From Kitasatospora sp. MAA19 (GTDB lineage: Bacteria > Actinomycetota > Actinomycetes > Streptomycetales > Streptomycetaceae): a stretch of 48,342 nt of DNA. This document shows, in pieces, positions 24,809 through 31,511 of the stretch. The notes under the pieces were generated by a model. The model saw nothing but the letters and a program-made list of their open reading frames with translations, did not search any database and was not told the origin of the DNA. Position 1 is the first letter of the stretch. The number at the start of each line of letters is the position of its first letter. The stretch lies in the NCBI RefSeq assembly GCF_029894125.1, contig NZ_JARXYZ010000050.1:1-48342 (forward strand). The letters run 5' to 3'. Made by a program: the position numbers and the translations under genes.

Positions 24809-24855
24809 GGCCCCGGGACGGGGCGGGCGGCCGGGCCGGGTGAAGATGGACCGTC

Positions 24856-25728
24856 ATGCCGAGCACCGCCGAACCACCCGCCACCGCCGTGAACGCGACC
24901 GAGCACGAGAACCCGTCGCGGGGCGGCTTCCAGGTACGGCTGGACAACTTCGAAGGCCCCTTCGACCTGCTGCTCAGCCTGATCGCCAAGCACAAGCTCG
25001 ACGTCACCGAGGTGGCGCTGGCCACCGTCACGGACGAGTTCATGGCGCACATCCGGGCGATGGGCCCGGACTGGGACCTGGACGCGGCGACCGAGTTCCT
25101 GGTCGTCGCCGCGACCCTGCTCGACCTCAAGGCCGCCCGGCTGCTGCCCGCCGCCGAGGTCGAGGACGAGGAGGACCTGGCGCTGCTGGAGGCCCGCGAC
25201 CTGCTGTTCGCCCGGCTGCTGCAGTACCGGGCGTACAAGCGGGCGGCGGCCCTGTTCGGCGAGCGCTGGGCCGCCGAGCTGGCCCGGCGCCCGCGCACCG
25301 TCGGGCTGGAGCCGCGGCACGCCGCGCTGCTGCCCGAGGTGGTGATCACCGTCGGCCCGGAGCGGCTCGCGCAGCTGGCGGCCAAGGCCATGGAGCCCAA
25401 GCCGAAGCCGGTCGTGTACGTCGACCACATCCACAGCCCGCCGGTCAGCGTGCGCGAGCAGGCCGGGCTCGTGGTCGGGCTGCTCACCGAGCTGGGCGAG
25501 GCGTCGTTCCAGCGGCTGGTCGCGGACGCGCCGGACGACCTGGTGGTCGTCGCCCGCTTCCTGGCGCTGCTGGAGCTGTACCGGGAGCGGGTGCTGGCCT
25601 TCGAGCAGCCGGAGGCGCTGGGCGAGCTGCTGGTGCGCTGGGTGGCGGAGGCGGATCGGGGCTCGGTCGAGGTGACGGACGAGTTCGATCGGCCGGCGGG
25701 AGAGCGGGAGCGGGAGGAGAGTCGATGA
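24856..25728 (+). CDS. scpA: Segregation and condensation protein ScpA (kleisin)
   Basis: 290 aa. After ~24 variable residues comes the kleisin N-terminal domain FQVRLDNFEGPFDLLLSLIAKHKLDVTEVALATVTDEFMAHI; EFLVVAATLLDLKAARLLP follows. The C-terminal winged helix (FQRLVADAPDDLVVVARFLALLELYRERVLAFEQ) binds the SMC head. With ScpB it forms the bacterial condensin with SMC. ATG 24856 has only a weak GGTGAAG upstream. The last four bases (ATGA) overlap the scpB start, so the pair is translationally coupled. ScpA is cytoplasmic and nucleoid-associated. Confidence 0.93.
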   Translation: MPSTAEPPATAVNATEHENPSRGGFQVRLDNFEGPFDLLLSLIAKHKLDVTEVALATVTDEFMAHIRAMGPDWDLDAATEFLVVAATLLDLKAARLLPAAEVEDEEDLALLEARDLLFARLLQYRAYKRAAALFGERWAAELARRPRTVGLEPRHAALLPEVVITVGPERLAQLAAKAMEPKPKPVVYVDHIHSPPVSVREQAGLVVGLLTELGEASFQRLVADAPDDLVVVARFLALLELYRERVLAFEQPEALGELLVRWVAEADRGSVEVTDEFDRPAGEREREESR

Positions 25729-26723
25729 GCGGCGGGAGTGGAAGCGGGGGCGGGGGCGGGGGCGGGGGCGGCTGGAGCGGGGGCGGCTGGAGCGAGGGCG
25801 GCGGGCGGCCGGTGCGGCGCCCGCTCGGGCTGCCGGGGCGGCCGCGGGTCGAGGAGTGGCTGGAGCCGGCCTTCGAGCTGCTGCCGGAGCCGATTGCGGA
25901 GCCGGTGCCGGTGGCGGTGCCTGTGGTGGAGCCTGCCGGGGCGCCTGAGGTGGCTCCTGTGCCGCCTGTGGCGCTGGTGGAGCCGGTGGAGCCGGTGCCG
26001 GCCTCGGGGGAGGGTGAGGCGCGGGTCGGGCACCAGAAGTCGGCTCCGTCGACTTCCGGCGCTACCGATCCGGTCGAGGACGAGGGCCCGGCCGAAGCCG
26101 GGCTGAAGGCCGAGCTGGAGGCGATCCTGATGGTCGTCGACGAGCCCGCCGGGGAGGAGCGGCTGGCGGGCGTGCTGGAGCGACCCCGGGCGCAGGTGGC
26201 CGTGGCGCTGCGCGAACTGTCCGCCGAGTACACCGCCCAGGGCCGGGGATTCGACCTGCGGCTGGTCGCCGGCGGGTGGCGGTTCTACAGCCGGGACACC
26301 TGCGCGCCGGCCGTCGACCGCTTCCTGCTGGACGGCCAGCAGGCCCGGCTGACGCAGGCCGCGCTGGAGACCCTGGCGGTCGTCGCCTACCGGCAGCCGG
26401 TGTCCAGATCCCGGGTTTCCGCCGTCCGTGGTGTGAACTGTGACGGCGTGATGCGTACCCTGGTACAGCGAGGACTGGTGGAAGAGGCCGGATCCGAGCC
26501 CGAAACAGGTGCGATCCTGTATCGGACGACGAACTACTTCCTGGAACGGATGGGGCTCCGCGGCCTGGACGAGCTGCCGGAGCTTGCTCCCTTCCTGCCC
26601 GAGGTCGACGACGTGGAAGCGGAGTCCCTGGAGGGCACGATGATCGCGGAGGCGGTCGCCGCCGCTGCCGTACAGGTCGTGGACGGCAGTGGCGAGGCCG
26701 GTCGGGCTGCGCCTGATCGGTAG
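25725..26723 (+). CDS. scpB: Segregation and condensation protein ScpB with long disordered N-terminus
   Basis: 332 aa against ~200 for the core family. Residues 1-30 are Gly-rich (nine Gly in a row) and residues ~40-115 are Pro/Val/Glu-rich. The conserved two-winged-helix ScpB part starts near residue 125 (AGLKAELEAILMVVDEPAGEERLAGVL) and includes FDLRLVAGGWRFYSR, LTQAALETLAVVAYRQPVSRSRVSAVRGVNCDGVMRTLVQRGLVEE and LYRTTNYFLERMGLRGLDELP, all hallmarks. It starts at ATG 25725 inside the scpA stop (ATGA). The 5' coding region contains a G5C x4 tract. It forms a dimer that sits on ScpA. Confidence 0.92.
   Translation: MSGGSGSGGGGGGGGGWSGGGWSEGGGRPVRRPLGLPGRPRVEEWLEPAFELLPEPIAEPVPVAVPVVEPAGAPEVAPVPPVALVEPVEPVPASGEGEARVGHQKSAPSTSGATDPVEDEGPAEAGLKAELEAILMVVDEPAGEERLAGVLERPRAQVAVALRELSAEYTAQGRGFDLRLVAGGWRFYSRDTCAPAVDRFLLDGQQARLTQAALETLAVVAYRQPVSRSRVSAVRGVNCDGVMRTLVQRGLVEEAGSEPETGAILYRTTNYFLERMGLRGLDELPELAPFLPEVDDVEAESLEGTMIAEAVAAAAVQVVDGSGEAGRAAPDR
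25746..25768 (+). repeat. G-quadruplex-type (G5C) tract at the start of scpB
   Basis: Four runs of five G (25746-25750, 25752-25756, 25758-25762, 25764-25768) separated by single C. The period of 6 bp keeps the reading frame. The tract begins 21 nt after the scpB start and, with 1-nt loops, is an ideal quadruplex former on the coding strand and mRNA. Confidence 0.75.
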
Positions 26724-26785
26724 GGGGCGGTGAGGTCGGCCGAAACGACCGCACATCCCAGACGGAACGACGTACGGACACTTTG

Positions 26786-28150
26786 ATGCGTAGCAGTGGC
26801 AACGGCAGGAACGGCAGCGGCGGCGGCAGCGGTCGCGGCGGACAGGGCGGGGGCCGGGGCGGCAGCTCCTACGGCGGCAGCGGCAGCGGCCGCGGCGGCT
26901 CGGGCTCGGGTTCGGGTTCGGGTTCGGGCTCCCGTGGGGGTTCGTATGGTGGCGGCTCGGGTTCGGGCTCCCGTGGGGGTTCGTATGGTGGCGGCTCGGG
27001 TTCGGGCTCCCGTGGGGGTTCGTACGGCGGTGGCTCGGGTTCGAGCTCCCGCGGCGGTTCGTACGGTGGCGGTTCGGGTTCGAGCTCCCGGGGCGGCTCC
27101 GGCTCGTACGGGCGGGACAGCCGTCGCGACGACCGGCGGGACGATCGCCGCGATGACCGCCGGTACCCGGACCGCCCGCTGCGGCCCGAGGAGCGGCGCT
27201 ACGACCGCCCCGAGTTCGGCGGCGGCCCCAACGCCACCCCCGCCCGCGGCGGCTTCGCCGGCCGGCGCCCCGGCCCGGCCCCGCGTCCGCGTCGTGAGGG
27301 CCAGGGCGCCCCGGGCGACCCGCGCCGCCAGCCGCAGCGCTCGCGCGAACTGCAGGCCAAGATCGAGGACGCCGTCCTCGCCCGGCACGACAAGCCCGCC
27401 GTCAAGCTGCCCAAGACCTTCGGCGAGCCCGAGGGCGAGCGCCTGCAGAAGGTGCTGGCCCGGGCCGGCATCGGCAGCCGCCGCGCCTGCGAGGAGCTGA
27501 TCGAGCAGGGCCGGGTCGAGGTCAACGGCAAGCGCGTCACCGAGCAGGGCAAGCGGGTCGACCCGCAGAACGACGAAATCAAGGTGGACGGCCTGACCGT
27601 CGCCACCCAGTCGTACCTGTTCTTCGCGCTCAACAAGCCGGCCGGCGTGGTCTCCACCATGGAGGACCCGGACGGGCGGCAGTGCCTCGGCGACTACGTG
27701 ACCAACCGGGAGACCCGGCTGTTCCACGTCGGCCGCCTGGACACCGAGACCGAGGGAATCATCCTGCTCACCAACCACGGCGAGCTGGCCCACCGCCTCA
27801 CCCACCCCCGGTACGGCGTGACCAAGACCTACCTGGCCGCCATCCAGGGGCCGATCCCGCGTGACCTGGGCAAGCAGCTGGCCCAGGGCGTGGAGCTGGA
27901 GGACGGCTACGCGCGCGCCGACAGCTTCAAGGTGATCTCCAACGTCGGCAAGAACTACCTGGTCGAGGTGACCCTGCACGAGGGCCGCAAGCACATCGTC
28001 CGCCGGATGCTGGCCGAGGCCGGCTTCCCGGTCGAGAAGCTGGTGCGCACGCACTTCGGTCCGATCGCGCTGGGCGACCAGAAGTCGGGCTGGCTGCGCC
28101 GCCTGACCAACCCCGAGGTGGGGCAGCTGATGCGCGAGGTCGGTCTGTAG
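26786..28150 (+). CDS. rluB: 23S rRNA pseudouridine synthase (RluB/RsuA family) with RGG/SG-rich tail
   Basis: 454 aa. Residues 1-~110 are Gly/Ser/Arg/Tyr repeats, with four 13-residue units encoded by a 39-bp tandem repeat, then an Arg/Asp-rich stretch. The enzyme part has the S4 domain ERLQKVLARAGIGSRRACEELIEQGRVEVNGK and the catalytic GRLDTETEGIILLTNHGELAHRLTHP, in which the Asp of GRLDTET is the nucleophile. The C-terminal EVTLHEGRKHIVRRMLAEAGFPV is family-typical. It isomerises a 23S rRNA uridine. A TTG precedes ATG 26786 but ATG is the likelier start. The TAG stop is the first base triplet of a TetR-type operator. Confidence 0.92.
   Translation: MRSSGNGRNGSGGGSGRGGQGGGRGGSSYGGSGSGRGGSGSGSGSGSGSRGGSYGGGSGSGSRGGSYGGGSGSGSRGGSYGGGSGSSSRGGSYGGGSGSSSRGGSGSYGRDSRRDDRRDDRRDDRRYPDRPLRPEERRYDRPEFGGGPNATPARGGFAGRRPGPAPRPRREGQGAPGDPRRQPQRSRELQAKIEDAVLARHDKPAVKLPKTFGEPEGERLQKVLARAGIGSRRACEELIEQGRVEVNGKRVTEQGKRVDPQNDEIKVDGLTVATQSYLFFALNKPAGVVSTMEDPDGRQCLGDYVTNRETRLFHVGRLDTETEGIILLTNHGELAHRLTHPRYGVTKTYLAAIQGPIPRDLGKQLAQGVELEDGYARADSFKVISNVGKNYLVEVTLHEGRKHIVRRMLAEAGFPVEKLVRTHFGPIALGDQKSGWLRRLTNPEVGQLMREVGL
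26915..27070 (+). repeat. 39-bp coding tandem repeat in rluB
   Basis: Four consecutive copies (26915, 26954, 26993, 27032; each 39 bp) and a partial fifth, encoding GSGSGSRGGSYGG-type units. Copies two and three are nearly identical, a sign of recent expansion. The repeat length is a multiple of three, so copy number may vary without frameshift. Confidence 0.85.
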
Positions 28151-28217
28151 ACCGGTCGGTATATTTCTGTAGACCGGTCGGCATAGAACCCGGGCGATAT
28201 GTAGACCGGTCGGTATA
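28148..28217. promoter_or_regulatory. Three tandem TetR-type operator palindromes
   Basis: TAGACCGGTCGGTATA at 28148-28163 and 28202-28217, and TAGACCGGTCGGCATA at 28170-28185. The two perfect copies have the dyad TAnACCGnnCGGTnTA. Spacing is 22 and 32 bp (about two and three turns), and the perfect copies run into TATATT, a possible -10. The first palindrome includes the rluB stop codon. This is typical operator architecture for TetR-family repressors, but no TetR gene is in the window. Confidence 0.7.
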
Positions 28218-28230
28218 TTCGGGTTTCTGT

Positions 28231-28266
28231 TGAGGGCCTCCCCGTCGAGTGACGGGGAGGCCCTCA
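28231..28266 (+). terminator. Terminator hairpin after rluB/operator cluster
   Basis: A perfect 16-bp stem (28231-28246 with 28251-28266) and a 4-nt loop, about 80 bp after the rluB stop. Confidence 0.8.
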
Positions 28267-28428
28267 GCCGTTCGGCGGGGGCGGGGTGTGAGGCGGGCCG
28301 CAACCCCTGGTCACGGCCTTGTCAGCGTCATGATCCGTGGCAGAGGATGGCCACCGGACCACCACCCGCCCAGTGGCGGGACTGCGCCAGGGCGGGCGCC
28401 GGTGGGGGCGAACGGGGGAGACGGCGTC

Positions 28429-29412
28429 GTGTCCGATGCACCACTCAGCGCACTGGGACTGGCCGAGCCGGACGGACTGGTCTACGCGACGCTGGTGGCC
28501 AATCCGCAGTCCACCGCGGAGGAGCTGGCCGCCAGCTGCGGCCTGACGCTCCAGCAGGGCGTGCGCGCCCTGGACCGGCTGGCGCAGCAGGGTATGGCGA
28601 CCCGGGCGCCGGTCGACCGGCAGCGCTACCTGCCGGTCGCCCCCGACGTCGCGATCGGCACCCTGATCGGCCACCGCGAGTCCGAACTGCGGCACGCCCG
28701 GGCCGAGATGCACCGCCTGATGGATGCCTTCCGGGAAGCCTCCCGGTACACCGACCCGGCGCACTCGGTGGAGGTGCTGACCGGCGGCGAGGCGATCGCG
28801 CAGCGACTGGAGCACATCACCGAGACCAGCCAGTACCAGGTCCGCGGCTTCGACCGGCCACCGTACATCCAGGACCCGGTGGCCCCGATCCCGTTGCAGC
28901 GGCGGCGGCTGCGGGAGGGCCTGCGGCTGCGGACCATCTACGACCGGGACGCCGTGGCCTGGCCGGGCCGGCTGGAGCGGAACATCCTGGCCGGTGTGGC
29001 GGACGGCGAGGAGGCCCGGGTCCGGCCGTCACTGCCGATGAAGATGATCATGTCGGACGACCGGATGGCGATCATCCCGATCAGCGTGGGCGACAGCGTC
29101 CTCGACGCCGCGTACGTCATCCACCCCTCCGCCCTGCTCCAGGCGCTGGACACGCTGTTCGAGGCGGAGTGGGAGCGCGCCGTCCAACTGCAGGCCGCGA
29201 TCGGCACCGGGGACGCGACGTTGGAACCGGAGGCCGACCACCGCAAGCTGCTGGGCCTGCTGGCGGCCGGCCTCACCGACGAGTCGATCGCCCGGTCGCT
29301 CGGCTGGAGCGCTCGGACGACCCAGCGCCGGCTGCAGAGCCTGATGCGGTCGCTGGGCGCCACCACCCGCTTCCAGGCCGGCATGGCGGCCCGGGAGCGG
29401 GGCTGGCTCTGA
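28429..29412 (+). CDS. TrmB/LuxR-type transcriptional regulator
   Basis: 327 aa. The N-terminal winged helix (PDGLVYATLVANPQSTAEELAASCGLTLQQGVRALDRLAQQGMATRA) is TrmB-like. The middle part has a phospholipase-D-like sensor fold seen in this actinobacterial family (YQVRGFDRPPYI... RTIYDRDAVAWPG). The C-terminal LuxR helix-turn-helix is LLGLLAAGLTDESIARSLGWSARTTQRRLQSLMRSLGATTRFQAG. The frame is open from 28249, but GTG 28429 with GGGGAG (28415-28420) 8 nt upstream is the clear start. Such regulators are common orphans in Streptomyces. No target can be named; DUF952 on the other side is convergent. Confidence 0.88.
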   Translation: MSDAPLSALGLAEPDGLVYATLVANPQSTAEELAASCGLTLQQGVRALDRLAQQGMATRAPVDRQRYLPVAPDVAIGTLIGHRESELRHARAEMHRLMDAFREASRYTDPAHSVEVLTGGEAIAQRLEHITETSQYQVRGFDRPPYIQDPVAPIPLQRRRLREGLRLRTIYDRDAVAWPGRLERNILAGVADGEEARVRPSLPMKMIMSDDRMAIIPISVGDSVLDAAYVIHPSALLQALDTLFEAEWERAVQLQAAIGTGDATLEPEADHRKLLGLLAAGLTDESIARSLGWSARTTQRRLQSLMRSLGATTRFQAGMAARERGWL

Positions 29413-29471
29413 GCCGGGGTCGGCTTTGAGCCGGGGTCGGTTCTGGACCGGGGCCGGCTCTGATCAGAGCC
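29411..29471. repeat. Three 17-bp tandem repeats and a 16-bp palindrome at gene end
   Basis: Units 29411-29427, 29428-29444 and 29445-29461 (GAGCCGGGGTCGGCTTT-type, the third diverged) start at the regulator's stop codon. GGCTCTGATCAGAGCC (29456-29471) is a perfect palindrome and may act as a bidirectional terminator before the convergent DUF952 gene. Confidence 0.65.
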
Positions 29472-29490
29472 GAGCGGGCCGCAGGGGTCG

Positions 29491-29853
29491 TCAGCTCCAG
29501 GGGGTGAGGCTCACCCAGCGGCCGTCCGGGCCGCGCTCAACCTTCAGCAGACCCTGGACGGCGGAGCGGTTGAGCCGTCCGTAGACGTGCGGGAACAGCG
29601 CGCCGGGGGTGGCCCCGGGCGGCGGTGCGCCGTGCGGGGCCTCCCACTTGACCATCGGTTCCACCAGCGACTCCTCGATCAGCAGCACCATCAGCGGGTC
29701 GGGAGTATCGGCGAAGAAGGCGTTGGCCACCGCGAGCGCCGTCTGCTCGTCCGCCGAGCAGTGGATGAACCCGTCGGTGAGCAGCGACGCGGCGGTGTAC
29801 GGCCGACCGGGGTCGGCCAGCCAGTCGTCCAGGGGGGTGAGGTGGAGGATCAT
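29491..29853 (-). CDS. DUF952 family protein
   Basis: 120 aa, single-domain length. Family features are the start MILHLTPLDDWLADPGRPYTAASLLTDGFIHCSADEQTALAVANAFFAD, the ESLVEPMVKWEA segment and FPHVYGRLNRSAV near the end (His of HVYG and Cys-Ser of FIHCS are conserved). The family fold is known, resembling ADP-ribosyl-processing proteins, but its function is not established. ATG 29853 is preceded by AGGAA on the minus strand. It is separated by 107 bp from the DUF4139 pair, which is transcribed in the same direction upstream. Confidence 0.85.
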   Translation of the reverse strand: MILHLTPLDDWLADPGRPYTAASLLTDGFIHCSADEQTALAVANAFFADTPDPLMVLLIEESLVEPMVKWEAPHGAPPPGATPGALFPHVYGRLNRSAVQGLLKVERGPDGRWVSLTPWS

Positions 29854-29960
29854 GTTCCTGTTCTACCCGGTTTGGTCTGGTCCTGAGTGGTCGTCACGAG
29901 TGGATCGGCGTGGAGCCCGGGGGCGGGGTGCTCGGGTCTGGGCGGTCGGGGCCGGGGTGC

Positions 29961-31508
29961 TCAGAGGCCGGCGACCTTGGCGGTCGCGGCGATCTCGTAC
30001 ACCAGCGTGACCGTCCGGCGGGCGCCCGGCCCGAGCGGGACGTCCCAGCGGAGGATGCCCGCGGCGTCGAAGGAGTCCGGCGAGGGGGAGCACTCCTCCT
30101 TGCGCAGCCGCACCTCCACCGCCGACACCTCGGAGACCGGCACCCGTTCGCGGACCGCGACGACCTGCTCGTCCCGCTCCTCCGGGCCGGAGAAGCGGGA
30201 GAGGTGCAGCCGCACCGTCCGGGTGGTGGTCTGGCGGCCGGTGAGCCCGGCGGTGGCCTGGCGCTCCTCGGTCTCGCGGACCACCCGGTAGCCGTCCGAA
30301 CTGCCGAACGCCAGCTCGGCCTCGGCGCCGGTGGCGGTGAAGCCCAGCTCGCCCCGGCCGGTGAAGCCGCTGCCGCGGACCAGCTCGACCGGGCCGGCGA
30401 GCAGCGGGTGCCCGGCCGCGTTGCGGAACCGGACCACCTGGGTCACCAGCGGGGACAGCTCCGGCGCGCAGGCGTACTCGCTGTTCGCCGGCCCGGTGAA
30501 GGCGCCGAGCGGCACCCGGTGCGCCCGGCCGTCGGAGGGCACGGTGGCCGGGGCGGGCGCGGGCAGCACCCGGACCTCCCCGCCGTCGTCCACCCCCGGC
30601 ACGCCGGCGGCAGGGCCGAGCGTGCTGACCGTCTCCTCGCGCAGCTCCACCTCGACCGTGCGGCGCTCCTCTGCCGTGCGCTCGCGCAGCGACAGCACGT
30701 CCTCGGTGACGGCGGGCGGGTCGGTGGCGAGGGCCGAGCGGGCGGTGGAGAAGGTGAGCCGGGCGCCGGTCCAGTCCTCGCCGGTGCGCTGCCAGACCAC
30801 CGCCTCCGACTCCAGCCGCAGGCTCCCGCCGTCCAGGGTGGCCCGGTACGAGGGGCGCCAGAGCGCGCACGGCACCAGGTGGGTGACGGTCACCCCGCTC
30901 GGGCCGGGCTGCGCCGCCTCGACGGTGAGCTCCAGGTGGGCGATCAGCTCGGCCGGGTCCTCCTCGGCCTGGTCGAGGGCGATCAGGGCCTGCGAGCGCT
31001 CCTGCTCCAGGCGGCGCAGGCGGGAGTGGGTGGCCCGCAGTTCCTCGCCGTGGCGCTCGCGCTCGACGTCCACCCGGTCCAGCTCGCGGGCCCAGCGGGT
31101 GCGTTCGATCTCGCCGATCCCGGCGCCCTCGCCGACCTCGCGCAGCAGGTCGGCGGAGAGCTGGGCGAGCAGTGCCAGCCGGGCCTCCAACCGGGCGCGG
31201 GTCTGGTCGGCGAGGCGGCTCTCGGTCTCCAGTTCGTGCAGCCGGCGGCGCAGCCGGGAGTCGTCCGGGCCGGGCGGCAGAGGGGCGCGCGGGCTCCAGT
31301 CGCGGACGATCCGGGCGTCCAGCACACGGGTGCCGGGGGCGGTGGTCTCGGCGCGCAGGGTGCGGTCGACGGCGAGCGCGGTGAGCGGGCCCAGCCGCAG
31401 CCGCTGGACGCCCGCGGCGAGGTCGACGGTGGCCGTGCGTTCGACCTGGCTGCGGTCCTCCAGGCAGGTGACGGCGGAGACGGGGAGGGGGATGGTCGCT
31501 CCGGTCAT
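29961..31508 (-). CDS. DUF4139 protein, short member of a tandem pair
   Basis: 515 aa. Residues 1-90 form the small N-terminal beta domain; ~100-205 are coiled coil (RRRLHELETESRLADQTRARLEARLALLAQ, then RTRWARELDRVDVERERHGEELRATHSRLRRLEQE); the rest is the DUF4139 beta-rich domain (PCALWRPSYRATLDGGSLRLESEAVVWQRTGEDWTGARLTFSTARS, ending in GARRTVTLVYEIAAT). Bacterial DUF4139 proteins are annotated as mucoidy-inhibitor-A-like; their mechanism is unknown. It starts only 3 bp after the upstream gene's stop, with GGAGGAA inside that gene, so it is co-translated with its larger paralogue. There is no signal peptide. Confidence 0.85.
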   Translation of the reverse strand: MTGATIPLPVSAVTCLEDRSQVERTATVDLAAGVQRLRLGPLTALAVDRTLRAETTAPGTRVLDARIVRDWSPRAPLPPGPDDSRLRRRLHELETESRLADQTRARLEARLALLAQLSADLLREVGEGAGIGEIERTRWARELDRVDVERERHGEELRATHSRLRRLEQERSQALIALDQAEEDPAELIAHLELTVEAAQPGPSGVTVTHLVPCALWRPSYRATLDGGSLRLESEAVVWQRTGEDWTGARLTFSTARSALATDPPAVTEDVLSLRERTAEERRTVEVELREETVSTLGPAAGVPGVDDGGEVRVLPAPAPATVPSDGRAHRVPLGAFTGPANSEYACAPELSPLVTQVVRFRNAAGHPLLAGPVELVRGSGFTGRGELGFTATGAEAELAFGSSDGYRVVRETEERQATAGLTGRQTTTRTVRLHLSRFSGPEERDEQVVAVRERVPVSEVSAVEVRLRKEECSPSPDSFDAAGILRWDVPLGPGARRTVTLVYEIAATAKVAGL

Positions 31509-31511
31509 CGT

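Noticed and set aside
22568..24855. parS sites for a classical ParB
   Set aside because: No TGTTTCACGTGAAACA-like 16-mer is present near parA; the array is built on GTCGAC instead.
24753..25724. Upstream extension of scpB through the repeat array (VDGVDGVDGV reading)
   Set aside because: It would overlap all of scpA; ATG 25725 in an ATGA overlap with the scpA stop is the natural start.
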